This document shows, in pieces, positions 42,416 to 51,003 of a DNA stretch of 64,000 nt. The number at the start of each line of letters is the position of its first letter. Positions within the stretch are counted from its first letter, which is position 1. The stretch lies in the NCBI RefSeq assembly GCF_963860125.1, contig NZ_CAWLFA010000001.1, positions 2,294,001-2,358,000 of the forward strand, in the 5' to 3' direction. The position numbers and the translations under genes were made by a program. The notes beneath the pieces were generated by a model, which saw nothing but the letters and a program-made list of their open reading frames with translations, was not told where the DNA came from and searched no databases. The DNA is from Picosynechococcus sp. PCC 7002. GTDB taxonomy: Bacteria > Cyanobacteriota > Cyanobacteriia > Cyanobacteriales > MRBY01.

Positions 42416-44437
42416 ATGTCTAACGGGAGTAATGTTTTGTTTCGTCTCCATGCCCCTTTTGAACCTACTGGTGATCAACCCCAGGCGATCGCCAAATTGG
42501 TGCAATCCTTAGCATCCCAAGCGAAATATCAGACCCTCTTGGGGGCGACGGGCACGGGCAAAACCTTTACGATGGCGGCGGTGATCGCCCAGATGCAGAA
42601 ACCCACCCTCGTTTTGGCACACAATAAAACCCTCGCGGCACAGCTTTGTAACGAGTTGCGGCAATTTTTTCCCTACAACGCCGTGGAATATTTCATTAGT
42701 TATTACGACTATTATCAACCGGAAGCCTACATTCCCGTCACCGATACTTATATTGAAAAAACCGCTTCGATCAACGACGAAATTGATATGTTGCGCCACT
42801 CCGCCACGCGATCACTGTTTGAACGCAAGGATGTGATTGTGGTGGCTTCCATTAGTTGTATCTACGGGTTAGGAATTCCGAGCGAATATTTAAAGGCAGC
42901 TATTTCTCTCAAAGTAGGGGAAGAATTGGATCAGCGGGCGGTACTGCGGCAACTGGTGACCGTGCAATATAATCGCAACGATACCGATTTAAGTCGCGGC
43001 AATTTTCGGGTGAAGGGCGACATTTTAGAAATTGTCCCTGCCTACGAAGATCGGGTGATTCGCGTCGAATTTTTCGGCGATGAAATTGATGCGATTCGCC
43101 TCCTTGATCCCGTCACGGGTGAAATTTTACAAAGCCTCGATCAGGTTAATATTTATCCCGCTCGCCACTTTGTTACGCCCCAAGAACAGTTGGCGATCGC
43201 CTGTGAACAAATCAAAGCCGAATTAGATAGTCAACTCACAGTTTTAGAAGCAGAGAATAAACTCCTCGAAGCCCAGCGTTTAAAGCAGCGAACGAGTTAT
43301 GATCTCGAACTTTTACAGGAAGTTGGTTATTGTAATGGTGTCGAAAATTATTCCCGTTTCTTAGCCGGACGGGAAGCCGGATCGCCCCCCGAATGTTTAA
43401 TTGATTATTTCCCTGAAGATTGGCTTTTAGTGGTTGATGAATCCCATGTCACTGTGCCGCAAATTCGGGGAATGTATAACGGTGATCAAGCCCGCAAAAA
43501 AGTCTTAATTGACCATGGCTTTCGGTTACCCAGTGCCGCCGATAATCGTCCTTTAAAGTCTGAAGAATTTTGGCAAAAAGTCAATCAATGTGTGTTTGTT
43601 TCTGCGACCCCCGGTAATTGGGAAATCGAGCAATCGGAAGCGCGGGTTATTGAGCAAGTCATTCGTCCCACAGGCGTTGTCGATCCAGAAATTGATGTGC
43701 GCCCCACCGACGGACAAGTGGATGATCTATTAGGGGAAATTCGTCAACGAGAAAAATTAAAAGAACGAGTTTTAATTACCACTTTAACGAAACGAATGGC
43801 GGAGGATTTAACGGATTATTTCAGTGACCAGGGAGTAGCCGTGCAATATCTCCATTCTGAGATTAAATCCATCGAACGAATTGAAATTTTGCAGGCGCTC
43901 CGCAAGGGAGAATTTGATGTTTTAATTGGGGTCAATTTACTCCGAGAAGGTTTAGATTTACCGGAGGTTTCCCTCGTCGCGATTATGGATGCCGATAAGG
44001 AAGGGTTCCTGCGGGCGGAACGGTCTTTAATCCAAACCATTGGTCGGGCGGCGCGCCATGTGCGGGGTCAGGCGATCCTCTACGCCGATAATCTCACCGA
44101 TAGTATGGCAAAGGCGATCGCCGAAACAGAACGCCGTCGCGTTATCCAAATCGCCTACAACAAAAAACACAACATCACCCCCCAACCGATCAAAAAGCGG
44201 GACGAAAATGCAATTTTATCTTTTCTCGATATTTCCCGCCGCTTAAATACCCAGCAATTACAACAAGTTGTTGAACACATGGAGGAAGTCCCCCTCGAAA
44301 AAATTCCCGATGTGATTAAGCAGCTAGAAGAGCAAATGAAAGAAGCCGCCAAAAATCTCGAATTTGAACAGGCCGCTCTACTCCGCGATCAAATTAAAAA
44401 ACTCCGCCATCAACTTTTAGGGAGTCACGATAACTAG
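42416..44437 (+). CDS. uvrB: Excinuclease ABC subunit B
   Basis: This 673-aa protein is the damage-verifying helicase of nucleotide excision repair. It has Walker A LLGATGTGKTFTMA (about residues 41-54), the beta-hairpin region YYDYYQPEAYIP, SISCIYGLG, motif II VVDESHVTVPQ, TLTKRMAEDLTDY, INLLREGLDLPE-like VNLLREGLDLPEVS and QTIGRAARH. The C-terminal UVR domain IKQLEEQMKEAAKNLEFEQA binds UvrC. Length is normal. It is a single gene with the chlI terminator hairpin shortly after its stop. Confidence 0.98.
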   Translation: MSNGSNVLFRLHAPFEPTGDQPQAIAKLVQSLASQAKYQTLLGATGTGKTFTMAAVIAQMQKPTLVLAHNKTLAAQLCNELRQFFPYNAVEYFISYYDYYQPEAYIPVTDTYIEKTASINDEIDMLRHSATRSLFERKDVIVVASISCIYGLGIPSEYLKAAISLKVGEELDQRAVLRQLVTVQYNRNDTDLSRGNFRVKGDILEIVPAYEDRVIRVEFFGDEIDAIRLLDPVTGEILQSLDQVNIYPARHFVTPQEQLAIACEQIKAELDSQLTVLEAENKLLEAQRLKQRTSYDLELLQEVGYCNGVENYSRFLAGREAGSPPECLIDYFPEDWLLVVDESHVTVPQIRGMYNGDQARKKVLIDHGFRLPSAADNRPLKSEEFWQKVNQCVFVSATPGNWEIEQSEARVIEQVIRPTGVVDPEIDVRPTDGQVDDLLGEIRQREKLKERVLITTLTKRMAEDLTDYFSDQGVAVQYLHSEIKSIERIEILQALRKGEFDVLIGVNLLREGLDLPEVSLVAIMDADKEGFLRAERSLIQTIGRAARHVRGQAILYADNLTDSMAKAIAETERRRVIQIAYNKKHNITPQPIKKRDENAILSFLDISRRLNTQQLQQVVEHMEEVPLEKIPDVIKQLEEQMKEAAKNLEFEQAALLRDQIKKLRHQLLGSHDN

Positions 44438-44442
44438 CAAAC

Positions 44443-44469
44443 AAAAAAGCTGGAGAGAATTTCTCCAGC
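44443..44469 (-). terminator. Terminator of chlI
   Basis: Eight-base perfect arms GCTGGAGA (44449-44456) and TCTCCAGC (44462-44469) surround a 5-base loop and are followed, on the minus strand, by TTTTTT. It sits between the convergent uvrB and chlI genes. There is no T run on the plus side, so it mainly serves chlI. Confidence 0.85.
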
Positions 44470-44504
44470 CCTGAGGATGTAATGTTATGCAATCAAAAAA
44501 TGGT

Positions 44505-45587
44505 TTACTCGTCTTCTTCTAGACCAAAGACGCGGGCGACAATTTTCTGAACCTTATAGCCAGAATCAATTGATTCAAGGGGATCTTTCCGCAGACGGTG
44601 TCGCAGACAAAGGGTAACCACCCGGCGAATATCATCCACGGTCACTTCGGTGCGGCCTTCATAGGCGGCGAGGGCTTTGGCGGCGCGGTTGGTGACGATA
44701 TCACCCCGGAGACCATCCACATCCGCTTCGGAACAAACTTCGGAGATCTTCACCTTTAGTTCTCGATCAATGGTGACCTGGGGTAAAAGTTCCTGGGCGC
44801 GGACAAGGCGTTCCTGTTCTGCTTTTTGCTCGGCGTCGTATTGTTGCAGAAATTCTGTGGGATTTTGGTCAAAGGCCGAACGACGTTCGACAATTTCAAC
44901 GCGCTGTTCGGGATTGCGTTCGGTGCGGATCTCAGCGTGCATCCCGAAACGGTCGAGAAGTTGGGGCCGCAGTTCTCCTTCTTCGGGGTTGCCGGAACCG
45001 ACAAGGACAAAACTGGCAGGGTGACGAATGGAAATCCCTTCCCGTTCAACGGTATTCCAACCGCCAGCGGCGGAGTCGAGGAGAACGTCTACCAGGTGAT
45101 CATCGAGGAGGTTAACTTCATCCACATAGAGGACACCCCGGTTTGCTTTTGCCAAAAGACCCGGTTCAAAGGCTTTTACCCCTTCGGAGAGGGCTTTTTC
45201 GATGTCGATGGTGCCACAAACCCGGTCTTCTGTTGCGCCGAGGGGCAGGTCAATCATCGGCACTTTTTTGCGGGCGACTTCGATTGGTTCGTTGTTTTCG
45301 AGTTTTTGCCGCACTTCATCGCCCATGAGTTCAGGGTTTTTGGGGTCGCTGTTAAAGGGATCGTTGGCAACCACTTCGATTTCGGGCAGGAGATCGGCTA
45401 AAGCACGGATGGTGGTGGATTTTCCGGTACCGCGATCGCCCATGATCATCACGCCGCCGATCTTGGGGTCGATGATGTTGAGTTTGAGGGCCAGTTTCAT
45501 TTCATCTTGGCCGATTACCGCCGTAAAGGGGAACACCACACGACGTTTTACTTTTTCTTGGGGAGGAGCTTCAGCCGTTACTGTCAT
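44505..45587 (-). CDS. chlI: Magnesium chelatase ATPase subunit I
   Basis: This 360-aa AAA+ subunit of Mg-chelatase inserts Mg into protoporphyrin IX with ChlD and ChlH, the first step unique to chlorophyll. It has FPFTAVIGQDEMKLALKLN, Walker A GDRGTGKSTTIRAL (about residues 51-64), Walker B LYVDEVNLLDDHLVD, sensor 1 VLVGSGNPEEGEL and the arginine region LLDRFGMHAEI. Length is normal and the start is ATG. It competes with the haem/bilin branch for the pool fed by HemL. Confidence 0.98.
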   Translation of the reverse strand: MTVTAEAPPQEKVKRRVVFPFTAVIGQDEMKLALKLNIIDPKIGGVMIMGDRGTGKSTTIRALADLLPEIEVVANDPFNSDPKNPELMGDEVRQKLENNEPIEVARKKVPMIDLPLGATEDRVCGTIDIEKALSEGVKAFEPGLLAKANRGVLYVDEVNLLDDHLVDVLLDSAAGGWNTVEREGISIRHPASFVLVGSGNPEEGELRPQLLDRFGMHAEIRTERNPEQRVEIVERRSAFDQNPTEFLQQYDAEQKAEQERLVRAQELLPQVTIDRELKVKISEVCSEADVDGLRGDIVTNRAAKALAAYEGRTEVTVDDIRRVVTLCLRHRLRKDPLESIDSGYKVQKIVARVFGLEEDE

Positions 45588-45641
45588 ATCAATAGAAACT
45601 TTTGTAAGGGAACGTAATTTTTTATCTTAAAAATTCACAAT

Positions 45642-46400
45642 TTATGATTGCTGATCACCCATCGTAACAGGTGCTGGGACGATAATGTAACCGGAGTGGT
45701 GATCGCCAAGGGTTTGGTTTTTCGCCTGGCCCCAGTACCACCAGTAGGCTCCCACATAGGCACAAACTAAGGCATCGATGCGGTCTTCGATTTCTTTGAG
45801 ATCACTGCCTTTGGCTGTTGGGATCGGTTGAACGAGATCGTCCCAGAGATGATTTAAGCTCAATTGCGGGGTAAGAGTCGTCAACACTGTTTCAATTAGA
45901 CCCACCAAACGTTGTAATTCCTGGCGGCGATCGCCTAACTTTCCTTTTTTGTATTTGATGATTCGCTCTAGCTGAAATAGACGCACCATCGCCGGGTGGG
46001 GAAACACCTCAATCTGGTAACGGCCCGGTTTTCGAGCGTCAATTTCCGGGGCATGGCCAAAGCCTAAGGCTTCAAGATCCAAGCCCAATTGGGTGGTGCG
46101 GGGCGCAAAGGGACGGTTTAAATTCGCTGGATAACAACCCGCGTGGTATTTCCCAAAATATTTGTGGGTGAGGCGATCTGGCAGGCGCGTTCCCGTTTCG
46201 TTGGGGATAATCGTCGGCGCATCCACCGCAACGAGGCCCATTGTTTCTTTCGGGAGCAGTTGATCAACCCAAGTGACAATTTCGGCGGGATCAAGAAGCA
46301 GATCAAACTGGGCGATCGCCAATTGCTGATCTTGTATTTCTAAACAACACAAACCACTGGCACCGGACGTCCAACCAAAATCAACCCCCAGAAATTTCAC
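45642..46400 (-). CDS. DUF429 family protein
   Basis: This 252-aa protein begins MKFLGVDFGWTSGASGLCCL, a ribonuclease-H-like first strand with an Asp. VAVDAPTIIPNETGTRLPDR follows, and IEDRIDALVCAYVGAYWWYW near the end carries the remaining acids, the DUF429 pattern. These residues suggest a nuclease-like active site, but the activity is unproven. The start is GTG at 46400, directly after the TAA of the pentapeptide gene, so the two are translationally coupled. Confidence 0.85.
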   Translation of the reverse strand: MKFLGVDFGWTSGASGLCCLEIQDQQLAIAQFDLLLDPAEIVTWVDQLLPKETMGLVAVDAPTIIPNETGTRLPDRLTHKYFGKYHAGCYPANLNRPFAPRTTQLGLDLEALGFGHAPEIDARKPGRYQIEVFPHPAMVRLFQLERIIKYKKGKLGDRRQELQRLVGLIETVLTTLTPQLSLNHLWDDLVQPIPTAKGSDLKEIEDRIDALVCAYVGAYWWYWGQAKNQTLGDHHSGYIIVPAPVTMGDQQS

Positions 46401-47249
46401 TTAATTACCCACATCAAGACCTTCGGGGAGAATTGTCCCATCAAAAATCGCGTTGTGGAAATTTACTTGATCCACCGTTGCATCTAGCAGCACGGCCCGG
46501 GTTAGATTCGCACTGGTGAAATTTGACCAATAAAGCTTACTGCGGAAAAGTTGCGCCTCACTCAGATCCGCTCCGCGCATGGTTGTCCAGGCCATTTGCA
46601 CCTTCCGGAGTACCGCCTGGCGCAGTTTAACGTTGGTAAAGTTGGCGCTATTAAGTTTCGCCTGGCTAAAATCTGCGTGGTCGGCGATCGCCCCGGTGGC
46701 ATTGACCCCGTGCATAATCGCGTGGGAAAGGTTGGCTCCCTTTAAATTCGCGCCGATCAAAATCGTGCTGGTGAGGTTTGCATTGGCAAGGTTGGCCCCT
46801 TCTAGGTTGGCCTGGGTTAAGTTCGCTCGCCCAATGAATGCATCCGTTAAGGTCGCGTTGGTGAGATTGGCTTCCCGCAAAATCGCTTCGTTGAGGGTGG
46901 CACAACTGAGATCCGCTGAGACCAGTTGAGCATTAGTTAAATTGGCTGCCCGGAGTCCCCCGTAGGTGAGTTGGGCGGTGGTTAAATTCGCGTCGGTCAG
47001 GTCGCAGGAAATTAAATTTGCTTCACTGAGATTGGCTTGGAGACTGCTATTGGTAAGATCTGCCTCCCGAAAATTTGCCTGCTTAAGGGATGCCCCCGTG
47101 AACACAATCCGGGACAAATGGCTTTCCCGGAGATTGATCCCATCAAAACTGCCGCCCCCCAAAAACGCCCCTTCAAGGTCTATTTCCCGGAAATCCCGTT
47201 CTCCGGCCGCATAGCGTTCTAATAATTCTCCCGCATCCATTCGTTTCAA
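46401..47249 (-). CDS. Pentapeptide repeat protein
   Basis: This 282-aa protein is almost entirely pentapeptide repeats (A-N/D-L-x-x) from about residue 25 to 270, for example ADLTNSSLQANLSEANLISC and LTNAQLVSADLSCATLNEA. It should fold as a long right-handed quadrilateral beta helix of about 12 coils. The start is TTG at 47249, nine bases after AGGAGG, rather than the ATG at 47240. No membrane segment or signal is seen. It abuts the DUF429 gene with no gap. Some such proteins mimic DNA; function here is unknown. Confidence 0.9.
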   Translation of the reverse strand: MKRMDAGELLERYAAGERDFREIDLEGAFLGGGSFDGINLRESHLSRIVFTGASLKQANFREADLTNSSLQANLSEANLISCDLTDANLTTAQLTYGGLRAANLTNAQLVSADLSCATLNEAILREANLTNATLTDAFIGRANLTQANLEGANLANANLTSTILIGANLKGANLSHAIMHGVNATGAIADHADFSQAKLNSANFTNVKLRQAVLRKVQMAWTTMRGADLSEAQLFRSKLYWSNFTSANLTRAVLLDATVDQVNFHNAIFDGTILPEGLDVGN

Positions 47250-47514
47250 AATGGTATTCCTCCTGAGACTGTGACTGGGCCAAGGCTGTGACCCAAGACA
47301 TGGCGAATATGAACTTTATGAGTTTTATGAATCTTTAGTCTGCCTTATCGCATTGTAGAGTTAGTGGTCTGGGGATTGGCGATCGCCGCAATGAAACGAT
47401 AATCGTCAGATAAAATTTTCCCCAATAAAAATCCCACAGACGATCTGGAGTTGTAATCAAGCATCGATCTATGGGGAACCTAATGGAAATGGGCCGAGGC
47501 CACAAAAGTCGGTT

Positions 47515-47883
47515 TTATTCGAAGGTTTCTGTGGGGGTGATGAGCGAACTTTCCTCCGGAGTTCCATTAACAGCAGAGGTTTCGGCTTGTTTTTTCTGAC
47601 GCCAATATTCCTGTAGTCGGGAGCGATAATCGGCGGCGGCGTTGTTAATGTTGGAGTTTGTGCTCTCGCGGAATTGTTCTGGATTCTTATTGCCTAAGCG
47701 CATCATGTGGATCAAATCGTAGGGATTGAAGCCATCTGTGTTGCCATAGAGGGAAGAATTTTCGCTTTGTTGATAGTTCCCTTCGAGATCGCTGGCAGTT
47801 TGGGCTTGGCTCGGCGCGAAGGGCACACTGGCGATCGCGACACTAAAACCACAGATGAGAGTTAGTAGAGCAGGTTTTTTCAT
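47515..47883 (-). CDS. Secreted protein of unknown function
   Basis: This protein of about 122 aa has a signal peptide (KKPALLTLICGFSVAIASVP, cleavage likely after PSQAQ). The mature part is hydrophilic: an Asn/Gly/Tyr-rich stretch with GFNPYDLIHMMRLGNKN, then a charged helix SRLQEYWRQKKQ and an acidic tail. I chose the Met at 47883 for its direct lead into the signal; ATGs at 47910 and 47940 are in frame. I recognise no family. Confidence 0.7.
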   Translation of the reverse strand: MKKPALLTLICGFSVAIASVPFAPSQAQTASDLEGNYQQSENSSLYGNTDGFNPYDLIHMMRLGNKNPEQFRESTNSNINNAAADYRSRLQEYWRQKKQAETSAVNGTPEESSLITPTETFE

Positions 47884-48068
47884 GGGCTTATCGGCAATGG
47901 AGTTGCGCATAGATCGTCTTTGATGACCATTGTGCCGCAAAAAAGTTTCAGGCGTGAGGGTAATTACCCTCGGTTTATGGTGAAATTTTGGCTTTGGCGC
48001 ACCGACAAAAAACGTCCCCCCACGGGAGACGCCTCGGTGGTCTAATTGGGCAGTTAGAAAAATGTGTC

Positions 48069-48263
48069 CTAGGATGCAGGACGCAGTTCATCCCCAAAAA
48101 ACCAAGTGGCGGTTTTATCATCAAAGGTCACGATCGCCCCAATGCCGCTACCGTCGGTGACGCGAAAGTCTGTGATGGTGCCTACTTTACCGAGTTTATC
48201 GGCGAGATCTTTACCAACACGATCCCGCAAACGGTAGATTTGTACTTTTTGCCCGATTTCCAT
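48069..48263 (-). CDS. DUF2862 family protein
   Basis: This 64-aa protein starts MEIGQKVQIYRLRDRVGKDL. The rest, GKVGTITDFRVTDGSGIGAI and VTFDDKTATWFFGDEL, looks like a small SH3-type beta barrel. It matches cyanobacterial DUF2862. The function is unknown; it is soluble. It lies 41 bases before the start codon side of the recombinase gene's end, on the same strand. Confidence 0.85.
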   Translation of the reverse strand: MEIGQKVQIYRLRDRVGKDLADKLGKVGTITDFRVTDGSGIGAIVTFDDKTATWFFGDELRPAS

Positions 48264-48304
48264 GCCAATTATTGCTGTACTAATAAGGGTTTAGTTTGAT
48301 TAAA

Positions 48305-49630
48305 TCATTCATCAGTGTATCGGAAACTGGTCGAAAAAATGAATTTTAACTGGATTTGCCAATCGTCACGGCTAGTACGGTGGAGTTGGATTTGTTCGAT
48401 AAATTCCCGCAGGTAAAAGCGCCGCTCGGCTTCCGATAGGTCATACCAAAAAGATTCGAGGGTAATGGTTTTGGCGATCGCCCCCAGGTTAGCGGGGGGA
48501 AGTTGGTTTAATTGGGTTTGCAGTTGGCTAATTTCGCTACGCAGCACATAGCGGCGTTGGGCAGCCGTTTCTGGGTCAAAAATACCCTGGGCCGTGAGAT
48601 CCGGGAGGGCGGCAATGAGGCTTTCCTTTTGTTGAATCTCCTGTTGAATCTGACCCTGTTGCTGATCTAGGGAGGGGCCTTGGTATTGCTGGGCGATCGC
48701 GGGGAACTCCTGGCAAATGCTTTGTACGGTGGCCCGGAAAATTTTGTCGTAGGCGATCGCCCGGCATTTTGGCTTTTCGGGACAGGCGAGGGGACGCAGG
48801 TATAGATAGGTTTTCGGATGATTACGCCGACTGACACGGCTAATGGTGAGGGCACTGCCACAGGTTTGACATTGCACCAGCCCGGCTAAACAGCGGGGAG
48901 CACTGGCACTGCGGGGGGCGAGGGGACGATTGCGGCGCAGGAGGCGATCAATTTGGGCGGCTTCGTTGTCGGTGAGGATTGCGGCGTGGGTTTTGGGAAT
49001 GGTTGTTCCGTCGCAGTAATGGAGCTGACCCCGGTAGACGGGATTGCTTAACCAGTTGCGCCCGGTGGATACGGCAATTTTTTTCCCAAAGCGCTGTTCT
49101 AGGTGACGCACGGCCCCCCGCAGGGAACCGAAGAGGAGGAAATGTTCACAAAAATCTTTCACCACGGGGGCGGTACTGCGGTCGATGAGGTAACGGTCTT
49201 GGCCTCGCTTGTAACCGTAGGGGGCTTTGCCTGGGGGCGGCAGAAATTGGCGGCGGTTTTTGGCGTGGCCCCGTTGAATTTTTTGTTGTCTGAGGCGATC
49301 GCCAATAGTTTGAAAGAGTTGACCGAGGGCTTTTTGATCTAGCGGTTGATCGCTTTGGTAATCTTGCTCGGTGGCGATAATCCCCACACCATAATTTTCG
49401 ATGTGCTGGAGGCGATCGCCAATCTCACTGAGGTTCTCCCCCAATTCATCGAGGCGACGTAATAGTAAATAATCGGGGCGATCGCCTGTGTCGAGATCCG
49501 TGAGTAACTGGGTGAGCTGTTGCCGTTGGCCCCAATCGCTATAAATGCGATCAACCTCAACCCCCCAAAGTTCCGGTTCTGGGGCGGCATCCAGGAGTGG
49601 GTCACTGTAGCTGTAGACAAAAATCGTCAT
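48305..49630 (-). CDS. Serine recombinase-family protein, catalytic residues lost
   Basis: This 441-aa protein has the large serine recombinase layout. An N-terminal resolvase-like domain (1-120) is followed by a recombinase domain (about 130-235: GKAPYGYKRGQDRYLIDRST, WLSNPVYRGQLHYCDGTTIP). A zinc ribbon (LVQCQTCGSAL, then CPEKPKC) and a coiled coil (about 325-375) come next. The usual start Y-x-R-x-S reads VYSYSDPLL, and the D-R-L-G-R motif reads RRLDELGEN, so the catalytic Arg residues, and probably the Ser alignment, are gone. Six HIP1 sites show long residence. I infer a retained DNA-binding role. Confidence 0.8.
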   Translation of the reverse strand: MTIFVYSYSDPLLDAAPEPELWGVEVDRIYSDWGQRQQLTQLLTDLDTGDRPDYLLLRRLDELGENLSEIGDRLQHIENYGVGIIATEQDYQSDQPLDQKALGQLFQTIGDRLRQQKIQRGHAKNRRQFLPPPGKAPYGYKRGQDRYLIDRSTAPVVKDFCEHFLLFGSLRGAVRHLEQRFGKKIAVSTGRNWLSNPVYRGQLHYCDGTTIPKTHAAILTDNEAAQIDRLLRRNRPLAPRSASAPRCLAGLVQCQTCGSALTISRVSRRNHPKTYLYLRPLACPEKPKCRAIAYDKIFRATVQSICQEFPAIAQQYQGPSLDQQQGQIQQEIQQKESLIAALPDLTAQGIFDPETAAQRRYVLRSEISQLQTQLNQLPPANLGAIAKTITLESFWYDLSEAERRFYLREFIEQIQLHRTSRDDWQIQLKFIFSTSFRYTDE

Positions 49631-49651
49631 CCGGCTTTAACCCCCAATGCC

Positions 49652-50158
49652 TTAGCTTTCTTCTGGATTGGCGGATTGGCTGTGGCGGATTAAATCTTCG
49701 GGGCTAATCTGATCGACAAAGGCGCGGAAGGCTTGCCGTTCTTCTTCGTCAGCATCGCGGTCTACGGGAATTGAAGCCTCAGAAATCACTTCTTCGACGA
49801 CCCAAATCGGACTTTCGGTGCGCAGGGCAATGGCGATCGCATCACTGGGGCGACAGTCAATTTCTTGGGTTTCTTCCCCCTGGGAGGTACAAAGCACCGC
49901 ATAGAAAGTGTGTTCTTCTAGGGCATGGATAATAATTTTATCGAGGGTGAGATCCCAAGCTTCCAATAGATCCGCAAAGAGATCATGGGTGAGGGGCCGT
50001 GGCGGTGTTTTTTGCTCCAAGACATTCATAATTGAGCGGGCTTGATCCTGGGCAATATAGATCGGTAAAGCACGCCGTTCCGAGGCATCTTTCAGGAGAA
50101 TGATCGGGCTCCGAGTAATGGCATCAAGGGCAATGCCAGCAACGTGCATTTCAATCAT
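49652..50158 (-). CDS. Bifunctional nuclease (DUF151) family protein
   Basis: This 168-aa protein contains MHVAGIALDAITRSPIILLK, LPIYIAQDQARSIMNVLEQK and EIDCRPSDAIAIALRTESPI, the conserved core of the DUF151/bifunctional nuclease family. The acidic tail (about 135-168) resembles the UvrB/C-like end of some members. Plant relatives show RNase and DNase activity. The activity here is not proven. It lies on the minus strand and diverges from riboflavin synthase. Confidence 0.9.
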   Translation of the reverse strand: MIEMHVAGIALDAITRSPIILLKDASERRALPIYIAQDQARSIMNVLEQKTPPRPLTHDLFADLLEAWDLTLDKIIIHALEEHTFYAVLCTSQGEETQEIDCRPSDAIAIALRTESPIWVVEEVISEASIPVDRDADEEERQAFRAFVDQISPEDLIRHSQSANPEES

Positions 50159-50319
50159 GGATCTGGGCCTCGGGGTAGGGATGGCAACGGGAGCAATATT
50201 TGATTCCCTTACTAACTAGTATCCTACAGCTTCGATATTCTGGGGGGATGTTGGGCCTGATTTTCGGTCAATTCCCGCTACAATCGAATGGCCCTTTTAC
50301 TGCGATCGCATCACGCCCT

Positions 50320-51003
50320 GTGTTTACTGGATTGATTCAAGCCCTTGGTACCGTTAAAGCCCTTGGTGGCGATCGCTTTGCCATCGATATCCAGGGCGAC
50401 GGCGCGGGTCAAGTGATGTCGGATCTAGCCCTCGGCGATAGTGTGGCCGTAGATGGCGTTTGTTTGACCGTCGAAACCATTGCCGAACAAGGATTTGTTG
50501 CTACGGCCTCCCCCGAAACCCTAAAACGCACCATCCTCGGTGATGCCGTTGCCCGCTCCAATTGGGTGAATATTGAAACGTCCCTGCGGGTGGGCAGTAA
50601 GATCGGTGGTCATTTTGTGTCGGGCCATGTGGATACCATTGGCGCTTTAGAGAAGGTTGTCGAAACCGCCCGTGCCTGGGAACTGTGGTTTACGGCGATC
50701 GCCGATTACCAGACGACCTGGGATATGAATATTTCCCCTTGTCTGGTGTCCAAGGGAAGCATTGCAGTGAATGGCATTAGTCTAACGGTGGCCGAATGCG
50801 ATCGCCTGGGGCAGTGGTTTAAGGTGGCGGTGATTCCCCATACCTACGCCGAAACCAATTTGGCCTATCTCAAGCCGGGCAGTTGGGTGAACCTAGAGGG
50901 GGATATCCTCGCGAAATATGTCCAGCGATTTGTCAGTTACCAACGGGAACAAAAAGCCCCTGACATTGGCCTCGACTTCCTCCAGGAACATGGCTATTTA
51001 TAG
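50320..51003 (+). CDS. ribE: Riboflavin synthase alpha subunit
   Basis: This 227-aa enzyme converts two 6,7-dimethyl-8-ribityllumazine molecules into riboflavin. Two lumazine-binding barrels are seen. The first has VFTGLIQALGTVKAL, VDGVCLTVE and GGHFVSGHVDTIG; the second has ISPCLVSKGSIAVNGISLTV and IPHTYAETNL. The frame is open upstream to 50200, but the family starts at (M)FTGLIQ, which fixes the GTG at 50320. No riboswitch signature was seen in the short upstream region. Confidence 0.95.
   Translation: MFTGLIQALGTVKALGGDRFAIDIQGDGAGQVMSDLALGDSVAVDGVCLTVETIAEQGFVATASPETLKRTILGDAVARSNWVNIETSLRVGSKIGGHFVSGHVDTIGALEKVVETARAWELWFTAIADYQTTWDMNISPCLVSKGSIAVNGISLTVAECDRLGQWFKVAVIPHTYAETNLAYLKPGSWVNLEGDILAKYVQRFVSYQREQKAPDIGLDFLQEHGYL

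Noticed and set aside
46401..47249. Tandem DNA repeats in the pentapeptide gene
   Set aside because: The periodicity is the coding of A-N/D-L-x-x units, not a separate repeat element.
50200..50319. FMN riboswitch before ribE
   Set aside because: The short upstream region shows none of the conserved FMN aptamer segments.
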